In this document: piece by piece, positions 9,329 through 17,526 of the stretch | Layout of the letters: each line of letters starts with the position of its first letter | Numbering within the stretch: position 1 is the stretch's first letter | DNA from: a bacterium 210820-DFI.6.37 | GTDB lineage: Bacteria > Bacillota > Clostridia > Peptostreptococcales > Anaerovoracaceae | Reading direction: 5' to 3' | DNA: 64,000 nucleotides | Assembly (NCBI GenBank): GCA_020558355.1 | Contig: JAJCKG010000011.1 | Span: 60,572 to 124,571 of the forward strand | Made by a program: the position numbers and the translations under genes | Notes under the pieces: generated by a model | The model's input: only the letters and a program-made list of their open reading frames with translations | Databases searched by the model: none | Told to the model about the DNA's origin: nothing

Positions 9329-9351
9329 ATAATTAAATTATTTTTAATTAT
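9329..9351. promoter_or_regulatory. LysR-type operator candidate between lysE and lysR
   Basis: A perfect 9-5-9 inverted repeat (ATAATTAAA, 5 bases, TTTAATTAT) sits directly upstream of the LysR ribosome binding site, in the 105-bp divergent spacer. AT-rich dyads with a T-N11-A core in this position are typical LysR sites. The low complexity lowers confidence. Confidence 0.5.
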
Positions 9352-9362
9352 CGGGAGGTATT

Positions 9363-10253
9363 ATGGAATTTAAATATCTCAATACGTTTATGGCCGTTGT
9401 TCAGGAGGGAAGTTTTTCTAAGGCTGCCGGGATGCTGGGCTATACGCAGTCTGCCATTACGTTCCAGATGCGACAGCTGGAACAGGAGCTTTCTATGAAG
9501 CTGTTTGAGAAGGTTGGAAGGCAGATGGTATTATCTCCCGCCGGGGAAAAGCTGATTCCATACGCAAAGGAAGTCTTGCTATCTGTCGAAAAAATGAAAA
9601 GCCTCAATACCAGTCTTTCTCAGCTGGAAGGGACTTTGACTCTGGCTATGGCGGAAACGCAGCTGTGCTATCGTCTGCCCCGGGTCCTGAAAAAATTTCG
9701 TGAAAAGGCTCCGAAGGCAAAGCTGATTCTCCGCTCCATGAACTGCTATGAGGCCCGCGACGCACTGATCAGCGGAAGCATCGATCTGGGTGTTTTTTAT
9801 GAAGATGTGGGAGGCACACAGGATTCCCTCACTTGCTATGAAATTGAAGACTGCCCGCTGACCCTCGTGGCCTCTCCCTCGACCAAAAAGGCTTTTCCCG
9901 ATTTTCTGACACCGGGCCGTCATCTGGAGGTCCCGTTTCTTATTGATGAGCCGAACTGCATTTTCCGCCAGATCTTTGAGGAATATCTGAAAGAGCGCAA
10001 AATCACTTTGGGCCATACCATCGAGCTTTGGAGTATCCCTACCATCAAGCATCTGGTAGAAAACGACATGGGGATTTCCTATCTTCCCGCCTTTACCGTA
10101 GAGCAGGAACTGATGGATGGCCGCCTTTGCGGTATTGATACAGATCTTCGGGATCGGACCATCACCGCGGTTTGCGCCCACCATAAAAATAAGTGGGTCA
10201 GTCCTCTCATGAAGCTGTTTATTGAGCTGTGCCTAAAGTCCCGTCTGGGGTAA
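9363..10253 (+). CDS. LysR-family transcriptional regulator
   Basis: A 296-residue protein with the N-terminal LysR winged helix (MEFKYLNTFMAVVQEGSFSKAAGMLGYTQSAITFQMRQLE begins the domain) and a type 2 periplasmic-binding-like effector domain from about residue 90. RBS GGGAGGT. It is divergent from the LysE exporter gene, so it probably controls that gene in response to the exported compound. Confidence 0.9.
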   Translation: MEFKYLNTFMAVVQEGSFSKAAGMLGYTQSAITFQMRQLEQELSMKLFEKVGRQMVLSPAGEKLIPYAKEVLLSVEKMKSLNTSLSQLEGTLTLAMAETQLCYRLPRVLKKFREKAPKAKLILRSMNCYEARDALISGSIDLGVFYEDVGGTQDSLTCYEIEDCPLTLVASPSTKKAFPDFLTPGRHLEVPFLIDEPNCIFRQIFEEYLKERKITLGHTIELWSIPTIKHLVENDMGISYLPAFTVEQELMDGRLCGIDTDLRDRTITAVCAHHKNKWVSPLMKLFIELCLKSRLG

Positions 10254-10333
10254 ATCTGGCGGGATGAAAAAAAGACGCCTCCCAAAAGGAAAGCGCCCTT
10301 TATACTGACTTACGCTTTATTAAGTTGTCTGCG

Positions 10334-11968
10334 TTATGCCCGGTTCTGCTGCGCTACCAGCTGGTCCGCACCGTACTTTTTACGGAGCGCTGGCTTTTCA
10401 ATCTTTCCGGTAGCGTTTCTCGGGACTTCCGCGAAGATAATACGTTTTGGCCGTTTATACCTAGGAAGCTCCCTGCAATAATAGTTGATTTCGTCCTCGG
10501 TACATTCCATTCCGTCTTTGATGGAAATAATCGCGCCGGTGATCTCGCCCAGACGCTTGTCCGGAAGACCGATAACGGCAACGTCTTTGACCTTCTCATA
10601 GGCACTGAGGAAATTTTCGATCTGAACAGGATAGATATTCTCCCCGCCGCTGACGATAACGTCCTTTTTCCGGTCAACCAGGAAAATAAAGCCGTCTTCG
10701 TCCTGCATCGCCATATCTCCAGTGTACAGCCATCCATCTTTCAGAGTGTTGGCTGTGGCTTCCGGGTCATTGTAGTAGCAGGTCATAACACCAGGGCCTT
10801 TTACGCACAGTTCTCCTACGCTTCCCTGCTCCACTTCTTTATCATTTTCATCAACGATTCTGCAGGCCCAGCGGTAGCCCGGAATTCCGATAGCGCCCAC
10901 TTTATGAATATTTTCCACACCCAGATGAACGCACCCCGGTCCGGTAGATTCAGACAGGCCATAGTTGGTATCGTACAAATGGTTCGGGAAATATTCTTTC
11001 CAGTGTGTAATCAGTGACGGAGGCACCGGCTGCGCGCCGATGTGCATCAGTCTCCACTGATCCAGTTCATAATCTTCCAGCTTCAGATCGCCCCGGTCAA
11101 GCGCGTCTAAAATGTCCTGCGCCCATGGAACCAGGAGCCATACCAATGTGCAGTGTTCTTTGGAAATAGCGTCCAGAATGATTTCCGGAGTAGTTCCCTT
11201 CAGCAGTACCGCTTTGCTTCCGGCACAGAGGCTTCCCATCCAGTGGAATTTAGCGCCTGTGTGGTAAAGGGGAGGAATACACAGAAATACGTCATTCCGG
11301 TCGGTAAGATGGTGCTTCTGCTCCATCTGAGCCGCCTGCGTCAGACTTTCGTGGTTATGTAAAATGGCTTTTGGAAAGCCTGTGGTTCCTGATGAAAAAT
11401 AAATTGCCGCGTCATCCTCTTCTTCCAGACGAATCAGAGGCGGCTGGCTGGAGCAGTCCGCAACCAGCTCCCGATAGCTTTCCGCAAAAGTCGGGCATCC
11501 GTCGCCTACATAAATCAGCAGTCTGCCTTTACTCAATTCCTCTTCAATGGACTCGATTCTTCCGATGAATTCCGGTCCGAAAAAGATCATATGCACTTCC
11601 GCCAGATCCGCACAGTACTGGATCTCATCAGCGGCAAATCGGAAATTAAATGGCACCGCAATGGCTCCGGTCTTTAGAATACCAAAGTAGATAGGCAGCC
11701 ATTCCAGACAGTTGAACATAAGAATCGCAACCCGGTCGCCCTTTTGGATCCCCCGGCTCAGCAGCATGTTGGCCACTCGGTTGGCCTTTTCGTCAAAGAT
11801 GCTCCATGTAATTTCTCTTCTATATGGTTCATTGGAAGTCTGCTGCACCAGATCGTACTCCTTCCAGGTCTTCTTCCTGGTATCTTTCATGGTGGGATTC
11901 AATTCGATCAGGGCGGTTTCGTTCCCGTAAAGCTTGTGGTTCCTCTCTAGTAAATCTGTTACCGGCAT
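10334..11968 (-). CDS. AMP-forming acyl-CoA synthetase/ligase
   Basis: A 544-residue ANL-superfamily enzyme that activates a carboxylic acid with ATP to an acyl-AMP and then the CoA thioester. Motifs: P-loop IYFSSGTTGFPKA, the YGLSESTG segment, YTGDMAMQDEDGFI, DRKKDVIVSGGENIYP and the C-terminal catalytic lysine in NATGKIEKPALR. The full length matches fatty or aryl acyl-CoA ligases. It is a single-gene unit with no CoA-transferase, dehydrogenase or BaiB/CaiC partner beside it, so the acid is unknown. Stop at 10334; start ATG 11968. Confidence 0.9.
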   Translation of the reverse strand: MPVTDLLERNHKLYGNETALIELNPTMKDTRKKTWKEYDLVQQTSNEPYRREITWSIFDEKANRVANMLLSRGIQKGDRVAILMFNCLEWLPIYFGILKTGAIAVPFNFRFAADEIQYCADLAEVHMIFFGPEFIGRIESIEEELSKGRLLIYVGDGCPTFAESYRELVADCSSQPPLIRLEEEDDAAIYFSSGTTGFPKAILHNHESLTQAAQMEQKHHLTDRNDVFLCIPPLYHTGAKFHWMGSLCAGSKAVLLKGTTPEIILDAISKEHCTLVWLLVPWAQDILDALDRGDLKLEDYELDQWRLMHIGAQPVPPSLITHWKEYFPNHLYDTNYGLSESTGPGCVHLGVENIHKVGAIGIPGYRWACRIVDENDKEVEQGSVGELCVKGPGVMTCYYNDPEATANTLKDGWLYTGDMAMQDEDGFIFLVDRKKDVIVSGGENIYPVQIENFLSAYEKVKDVAVIGLPDKRLGEITGAIISIKDGMECTEDEINYYCRELPRYKRPKRIIFAEVPRNATGKIEKPALRKKYGADQLVAQQNRA

Positions 11969-12050
11969 GGTTTTTACATCCTCTCAATTCTAAAATATTT
12001 TTGTGATTTACTGTACTGTCTATTCCCTCAAAAAAGAAGGCAATACAAAT

Positions 12051-12078
12051 AGTATATCAAAATCTGTAATTTCGGCAA
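12051..12078 (-). promoter_or_regulatory. Putative sigma-A promoter for the acyl-CoA ligase
   Basis: On the minus strand TTGCCG (12073-12078) and TATACT (12051-12056) are separated by 16 bp, about 85 bp before the ATG. Moderate match. The rest of the 12080-12340 gap shows no gene that I can see. Confidence 0.4.
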
Positions 12079-12349
12079 AAAAATATACAAAAATGCGGGC
12101 TGCGTCAATTCAAAACAGTTGATCCTGGTAAATTTGCGGTTTCTCGAAGAAATCGCCGCCTAAAAGCACTGCAACAGTATATTTTTTTTGGCTTTTTTCC
12201 TGAAAAAATATACCAGTGGGTCTTTTCATATGCCTGAGGCCGCTACGCCCAACTTAAATTAAAGTATCACAAATCTACTGGAAAGTCAATGAATCCGTCT
12301 TGATTCGGCAGATAGCCGCAAAACAAAACCCGCAAATGGTAAGGAGGTT

Positions 12350-12411
12350 AATTGGTCCGTTTCGAAAAGTTTAAATTGGTACTTACCTGAGAGCCAATTT
12401 CATTATATACT
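12350..12411 (+). promoter_or_regulatory. Second MocR-type operator with -10 element
   Basis: AATTGG at 12350-12355 and 12374-12379 and CCAATT at 12394-12399, with spacings of 24 and 20 bp. This is exactly the reverse complement of the layout at 7209-7258. A -10 TATACT (12406-12411) lies 6 bases after CCAATT, the same distance as in front of the PNPOx gene, and no good -35 is seen. It directly precedes the DUF4491 gene. Confidence 0.75.
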
Positions 12412-12433
12412 AACTCCAGGTGGAGGTGGTAAC

Positions 12434-12754
12434 GTGAATTTTACAGGAATTATAATCGGGATAATCTCATTTTTGCTGATCGGATTGTTCCACCCGATCA
12501 TAATAAAATGTGAGTATCATTTTGGACAGAAAATATGGCCCCTGTTTTTAGTCGGCGGTACCATATGCTGTTTTTGCTCTATAACGCTAAGCAACTTGAT
12601 CCTTTCTACGATTCTGGCTGTACTAGGCTTTACCATGTACTGGAGCATTCTGGAACTGAAAGAACAGGCCCGGCGGGTAAAAAAAGGCTGGTTTCCAGAA
12701 AATCCTAAACGATGTGTGAAAGACAGGGATGAGAAATCCTGTTTTGAGAAATAA
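12434..12754 (+). CDS. DUF4491 family membrane protein
   Basis: A 106-residue protein with three hydrophobic segments and a charged C-terminus ending its conserved part in RRVKKGWFPENPKR, which I recognise as the DUF4491 signature. The start is GTG at 12434, chosen because GGAGGT (12422-12427) lies 7 bases upstream and the family begins MNFTGIIIG. Function unknown. The upstream region carries a MocR-type operator matching the one beside the PNPOx gene, so it probably belongs to the same regulon. Confidence 0.85.
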   Translation: MNFTGIIIGIISFLLIGLFHPIIIKCEYHFGQKIWPLFLVGGTICCFCSITLSNLILSTILAVLGFTMYWSILELKEQARRVKKGWFPENPKRCVKDRDEKSCFEK

Positions 12755-12766
12755 GAAACGGTAAAC

Positions 12767-12802
12767 GCAGGGTATGGGAGACCATACCCTGCTAGTTTTT
12801 TC
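12767..12802 (+). terminator. Rho-independent terminator of DUF4491 gene
   Basis: An 11-bp perfect stem (12767-12777 with 12782-12792), loop GAGA, followed by TAGTTTTTT. Confidence 0.88.
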
Positions 12803-12806
12803 AGCG

Positions 12807-14525
12807 CTATTTCGCTTCATAAATCAGCTCGCCATTTCGGAACGTCTTCAAAACGTTAGTCTGATTGATTTTAAACGAATCGCATTGGAGAATATTCTGA
12901 TCCAGCACGACAATATCCGCGTCCTTGCCTACCTCGATGCTTCCCTTTGTTTCTTCAGCGTAATTCTGGTACGCCCCGTTATAGGTGGCGGCCTGCAGCA
13001 TCTGCTGTACGGTCACTCTCTGGTCCGCGCCCAGAAGGGTGTCCTTGTCGCCTGCCCGGTCGCATCTTGTCACGCCGGTCTGGATGGCTTCCAGCGGCAT
13101 GGACGGAACTGTCACCGGATAGTCGCTGGCTACCGTTACAACGATGCCCGCGTCAAAGAAATCTTTCATCGGATATTCGCTGCTGGCCCGGGCCTCTCCT
13201 AGATAAGGCACTTCCAGTTCTTCATAATAGCCGGGCTCCTTGCAGAACCAATATGGATTCGTTACCGCAATTACATTCAGATCTGCCATTCTCTGGATAT
13301 CCTTGTCGTCTACCAGCTGCAGGTGTGTGATAGCATGGCGCGCTTCACTGTCCGGATTTGCCTCTTTTGCGGCTTCATAAGCGTCCAATGTCAGTTTTAC
13401 TGCCGCGTCGCCGATGGCATGTGTATGTACAGTAATACCTTTTGCGTCTGCCGCTGTAACAAAGGCTTTCATTCCGTCTTCGGTCCAGAGCCCTTCGCCG
13501 GTTTCACCCGGTTCATCGGCGTAATCTTCCAGAAGATAGGTGGTGTGACCTTCTACCACGCCATCCGCGAACAGCTTGATTCCATTGATCTCGAAATCGC
13601 CGCCTTCATTATCTTTGATGGCTTGTTCCACTTCCTCCAGCATTCCTACTGGGTCTCCGTCATTGTCCGTTTCATTGACACAGTATCCCGCATAAGTTTT
13701 CAGCAGCAGCTTTCCCTCTTCATCCAGCTGGGAATAAGCCTCCAGCAGATTTGTCTTTGTGTTTACCATCGGCTCCCAGTAAGCCGTAATCCCGTAGGAA
13801 GCAACTTCCTTCTGATAAGCCAGGATACCTTCTTTAAACTCATCTACCGTGTAATCCGGTACGATGGCCTCTGCCAGGCTTTTGGCATTTTCACGAAACA
13901 GGCCGGTAGGGTTTCCATCTTTATCCCGGGTAATAACGCCGCCCGCAATATCTTTTGTATTTTTGTCCACCTTCATGAGTTCCATCGCCTTGCTGTTGGT
14001 CCAGTAAGAATGATGGTCCTGAGAAACCAGGACGATCGGCAAGTCCTTACTGACTTCATCCAGCATTGCCGCGTAATCGCCATCAGATGGCAGATACCCG
14101 TTGAGCCAGCCTGTCCCCAGAATGAATTCCCGGTCCGGATGCTCTTTAATAAAGGTTTTTATGGTCTTCTGATATCCTTTTACTGTGGTGTCTGCGTAAA
14201 GATCCACTTCGTAAAGAGCGGCGACACCACCTTCATGTCCATGCGCATGAGCTTCCACGAAACCTGGTACCGCAAGGCCCTCGCCCAGATCAATGACTTC
14301 CGTGTCGCTGCCGGTCATTTCTTCTACACCTGCGGCGTCTCCCGCGTAAGTAATTTTTCCGTCTTTTACCGCGACTGCCTGTACGATGGTTCCGTCTTTA
14401 TCCGCTGTATAAATCGAACCCTTCATTACGATGTCCGCGTCGCTGCCGCCGCATCCCGACATGACCGGGACAGCCAGCGCCAGGAGCAGCATTCCTGTCA
14501 GAACCTTTGATAATTTTTTCTTCAT
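12807..14525 (-). CDS. Lipoprotein amidohydrolase (YtcJ-like, amidohydrolase 3 family)
   Basis: A 572-residue protein. The N-terminus is a lipoprotein signal: MKKKLSKVLTGMLLLAL then a lipobox ending VMSGCGG, so it is predicted to be anchored outside the membrane. The metal-hydrolase core has the HxH motif (EAHAHGHEGG), an HTHAIGD segment, AITHLQLVDD and ASDYPV. YtcJ-like enzymes hydrolyse N-acyl or amide bonds of varied substrates; an extracellular member is less usual. The membrane LuxR gene lies 93 bp upstream on the same strand and may be co-transcribed or regulatory. Substrate unknown. Confidence 0.88.
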   Translation of the reverse strand: MKKKLSKVLTGMLLLALAVPVMSGCGGSDADIVMKGSIYTADKDGTIVQAVAVKDGKITYAGDAAGVEEMTGSDTEVIDLGEGLAVPGFVEAHAHGHEGGVAALYEVDLYADTTVKGYQKTIKTFIKEHPDREFILGTGWLNGYLPSDGDYAAMLDEVSKDLPIVLVSQDHHSYWTNSKAMELMKVDKNTKDIAGGVITRDKDGNPTGLFRENAKSLAEAIVPDYTVDEFKEGILAYQKEVASYGITAYWEPMVNTKTNLLEAYSQLDEEGKLLLKTYAGYCVNETDNDGDPVGMLEEVEQAIKDNEGGDFEINGIKLFADGVVEGHTTYLLEDYADEPGETGEGLWTEDGMKAFVTAADAKGITVHTHAIGDAAVKLTLDAYEAAKEANPDSEARHAITHLQLVDDKDIQRMADLNVIAVTNPYWFCKEPGYYEELEVPYLGEARASSEYPMKDFFDAGIVVTVASDYPVTVPSMPLEAIQTGVTRCDRAGDKDTLLGADQRVTVQQMLQAATYNGAYQNYAEETKGSIEVGKDADIVVLDQNILQCDSFKINQTNVLKTFRNGELIYEAK

Positions 14526-14618
14526 GTGCGTTTCCTCCTGAAATAAATTAAGTAATAGTAATTATGTTCTATCCATTTTTTATAATATTTCAGCAATTCG
14601 CACAATACACCCTGCGGT

Positions 14619-15620
14619 CTATTTCTCTTTTTCCTGTAATTTACGGGATCTGACCAGGTTGATCAGGTCCATTCTGCTTGAAACATCCAGCTTTTCATAC
14701 AGGTTATGAACGTGTTTTTTTACAGTCAGTTTTGAAATATAAAGCTGCTTGGCAATGGCTTCATAGCTGTCGCCATTAAAGATCAGCGAGGAGATTTCCC
14801 GCTCTCGTTTGCTGAGGCCGTACTCCTGAGCGAGCAGATCCAGAATTACTTCATCGGGCAGTTCGGAAGCGGCCGGTTCCATAAAGTAAATAGGACTGAA
14901 GTCATGGCGGAACAGATAGACCAGCACGCACAGGGCGGTCAGGATCATGATCAGGGAAGTGGGGTCGTAGTAAAAGGATTCCACCGCATACGCCATATTT
15001 CCTTTCGCAAGCCGCACAGTGGCGATTCCGCTGAGGATGCCTACGCTAAAGGTCAGCAGAGAAACAATCACAATAAATATACCAGTCTGCTTTTCTACGC
15101 CGGCTTTTATTGCCTGCGCCATGTAAATCATGTTCAAAACACTTCCCGCAACGCAGCAAAGGATTTCAACAGAAATGACAAAGAGCCTCTCGGCCGGATC
15201 CGCCACATAATAATTGATATCGATAAACGCAATACTGTTAAAGACAGAAAGGATCAAAAAAACTGCCAGAATCCCGTTGGCGGCTTTATCAAAGTTTTTC
15301 CTCCGCTTCCCCAATTCTTCAAGATGGGCTCTGATAAACACAAACCAAAAGTAATCCAGAAGGATAAACAATGCGAAATCCGCGACTCGCCCCAGCGTGC
15401 CCCGCTGAAAGACGCCTGTATGGATCCCTTGATAGGATGTGAAATAATAAAGCAGGATAATACCGAAAAAACAGAGCGTAAAATCCCTCAGACTGCTGAG
15501 CGTAACTGATTTTCCAACGCTTTTGTGCTTTACCAGCAAGGTGGTCAGGATCAGCAGAAGCAGCAGGACAAAGGCTCCCGCTATGATGAAGAAGGATGAT
15601 AATAGACTGTAAGGATTCAT
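14619..15620 (-). CDS. Membrane-anchored LuxR-type regulator
   Basis: A 333-residue protein with about seven hydrophobic segments in the first 240 residues and a LuxR helix-turn-helix at the C-terminus (about 265-325: LSKREREISSLIFNGDSYEAIAKQLYISKLTVKKHVHNLY). The layout suggests one-component transmembrane sensing. It is located upstream of, and on the same strand as, the lipoprotein amidohydrolase, and divergent from the sigma-54 activator at 15773. It may sense a product or substrate of the amidohydrolase. Confidence 0.83.
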   Translation of the reverse strand: MNPYSLLSSFFIIAGAFVLLLLLILTTLLVKHKSVGKSVTLSSLRDFTLCFFGIILLYYFTSYQGIHTGVFQRGTLGRVADFALFILLDYFWFVFIRAHLEELGKRRKNFDKAANGILAVFLILSVFNSIAFIDINYYVADPAERLFVISVEILCCVAGSVLNMIYMAQAIKAGVEKQTGIFIVIVSLLTFSVGILSGIATVRLAKGNMAYAVESFYYDPTSLIMILTALCVLVYLFRHDFSPIYFMEPAASELPDEVILDLLAQEYGLSKREREISSLIFNGDSYEAIAKQLYISKLTVKKHVHNLYEKLDVSSRMDLINLVRSRKLQEKEK

Positions 15621-15772
15621 GCGGCGGCTCTCCTTTCACGAATTAATCTTTTATTACCGTAGCACAGGTTTTCTGAAAATGCAACTTTTGCCGCTATTAA
15701 ATCAACTTGCTTTTTTCCACAAAATCCGTTATCGTATAATAAATTTTTTAGTAAGAACGGGTAGGTATCAGT

Positions 15773-17170
15773 ATGGTAAGTTTACCAAAAATTTTCAATG
15801 AAGACTGGCGAAACTTTTTCGAGGTGTCCCACGATGGGATCCTTGTCGCGGACAGTCAGGGGCGGATCGTCTATATGAATCCGGCCGCGGAACGGATGGA
15901 AGAGGTGGAGAAAGAATCCATTCTGGGACGCTACGCAAAGGAGCTTCTGGAAGAAGGAATCTATCAGGTCTCTGTTACAGTAAAGGTTTTCCAGACAAAA
16001 CGAAAGGAAACGGTCATGCAGTATAAAGGTGGCCGGCAGCTGGTGATTACAGGGATTCCTATTTTTGACGGCACATCGATCAAATGGGTGTACATCAACG
16101 AACGAGACGTGACAGAGCTGAACCAGATCAAGCAGGATGAAAAAAACGCCCGGATGCAGCTGGCTCAGTATAAAGCCGAGCTGCAAAGGATTCAAAACAA
16201 CGAGAATAAGGAAATGATCATCGTCACAAACAGCCCAAAGATGAAGCAGAATATGGAGCTGATGAAACGCCTCGCGCCTACGGAAACTTCCATTCTTATT
16301 GAGGGCGAATCCGGTGTAGGAAAGGACGTCCATGCCCGTTGGATTCACAATAACAGTATGCGGGCTTCCAAACCATATATCAAAATCGACTGCGGCGCTC
16401 TCTCGGAAAATCTCCTGGAATCAGAGCTGTTCGGCTACGAAGAAGGCGCTTTCACCGGTGCCCGCAAACACGGTAAAAAGGGACTGGCTGAGGAGGCTGA
16501 CGGAGGGACTCTCTTCTTAGACGAAATTGGAGAGCTGCCACTGAACCTGCAGACAAAGCTGCTGCGCCTGGTTCAGGAAAAGGCCTTTATCCCAGTCGGC
16601 GGAACCGAAGCGAAGCATGTGGATATCCGCATCATTGCCGCAACCAACAAGGATCTGAAAGAAATGGTAAAAGAAAAAAGCTTTCGCCAGGATCTTTACT
16701 ACAGGCTCAATGTAATTCCTCTGAAGCTTCCGCCCCTCAGGGAGAGAAAAGAGGATCTCTTTAATTTTATTCAGCACTTTTTAAAAGTATATAACGAAAA
16801 GCATGGATACCGTAAAAAGGTTTCCACCACAGCAGTCAACGCTCTGTGCAGTTATTCCTGGCCGGGCAATGTACGGGAGCTTTCCAATATCATGGAACGC
16901 CTTGTTGTCGTTACCCCAAAGGCGCTCATTGAAAGTGACGATGTTCTCCAGGCGATTCCCGATTACGATGGTCTCAAATTGAAGGATATTCTTGCGGCAA
17001 ACCGTTCCTACGAAGACGCGATCGCCCGTTTTGAAAAAGAATATTTTCAGCATATCATGCGGGAAAGCGGCACTTTGAAGGAAACTGCGGAAGCTATTGG
17101 TGTTTCCGAAAGTACGCTGAAGCGGAAGCTGAAAAAATACAGTCTGCGCCCGAGAGATCCGCATGAATAA
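15773..17170 (+). CDS. Sigma-54-dependent activator (PAS, AAA+, Fis-type HTH)
   Basis: A 465-residue bacterial enhancer-binding protein. An N-terminal PAS domain (about 12-115) is followed by a short coiled coil (about 118-145). The AAA+ domain has Walker A GESGVGKD, the sigma-54 contact motif GAFTGA, Walker B GGTLFLDEIGELP, and GNVRELSN. A Fis-like helix-turn-helix ends the protein (ETAEAIGVSESTLKRKLKKY). It lies immediately upstream of a consensus sigma-54 promoter and the BCCT-ureohydrolase operon, so it is the obvious activator. PAS ligand unknown, possibly the transported substrate. Confidence 0.93.
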   Translation: MVSLPKIFNEDWRNFFEVSHDGILVADSQGRIVYMNPAAERMEEVEKESILGRYAKELLEEGIYQVSVTVKVFQTKRKETVMQYKGGRQLVITGIPIFDGTSIKWVYINERDVTELNQIKQDEKNARMQLAQYKAELQRIQNNENKEMIIVTNSPKMKQNMELMKRLAPTETSILIEGESGVGKDVHARWIHNNSMRASKPYIKIDCGALSENLLESELFGYEEGAFTGARKHGKKGLAEEADGGTLFLDEIGELPLNLQTKLLRLVQEKAFIPVGGTEAKHVDIRIIAATNKDLKEMVKEKSFRQDLYYRLNVIPLKLPPLRERKEDLFNFIQHFLKVYNEKHGYRKKVSTTAVNALCSYSWPGNVRELSNIMERLVVVTPKALIESDDVLQAIPDYDGLKLKDILAANRSYEDAIARFEKEYFQHIMRESGTLKETAEAIGVSESTLKRKLKKYSLRPRDPHE

Positions 17171-17272
17171 TGTCAAAACTGAACCTTTGGGTCAGAATTG
17201 AACTAAATTGCTGTGTCCGACCCTTCCCTCCGGATCCGCACCTTATTGAATATTGAAATACGAAAAACTTCG

Positions 17273-17299
17273 AAAAAAGGTCAAATCAGACCTTTTTTT
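17273..17299 (+). terminator. Terminator after sigma-54 activator gene
   Basis: A 10-bp stem (17273-17282 with 17289-17298) and a run of seven T. It isolates the activator from the sigma-54-driven operon. Confidence 0.75.
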
Positions 17300-17343
17300 G
17301 TTTTGCTTTTTTTAATTTTCCACGTCCTTCATGGCCTCAACCC

Positions 17344-17384
17344 TTGAAAAACAGCGGGTTTTCAATCTTGGCACAAGGATTGCG
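17344..17384 (+). promoter_or_regulatory. Sigma-54 (-24/-12) promoter of BCCT-ureohydrolase operon 1
   Basis: TTGGCAC (17368-17374), five bases, TTGCG (17380-17384): a near-perfect match to TGGCAC-N5-TTGC. Just upstream is an inverted repeat TTGAAAA (17344-17350) / TTTTCAA (17359-17365), a possible activator site although closer to the promoter than usual. The promoter lies about 145 bp before the BCCT start codon and rules out the upstream in-frame starts. Confidence 0.9.
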
Positions 17385-17526
17385 TTATATAAAAGCACAA
17401 AGCGTTTCAGGCCGGACGCGGCAGGCTCCGGCGGCTTACGCAAAACAGATTGGCTCTGGAGAAAGGAGGAAAACAGACGGGCCGAAAAATAAACAACACA
17501 CAGAACAAAACACAATGGAGGGTGTT

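Noticed and set aside
10254..10333. Terminator between LysR gene and convergent acyl-CoA ligase
   Set aside because: Only short, interrupted complementarity (ACGC/GCG) is present and no convincing T-tract, so I did not list it.
17344..17526. In-frame N-terminal extension of the BCCT gene from 17344
   Set aside because: It would start upstream of the sigma-54 promoter at 17368-17384 and has no ribosome binding site. The start at 17527 has GGAGGG and fits the family N-terminus.
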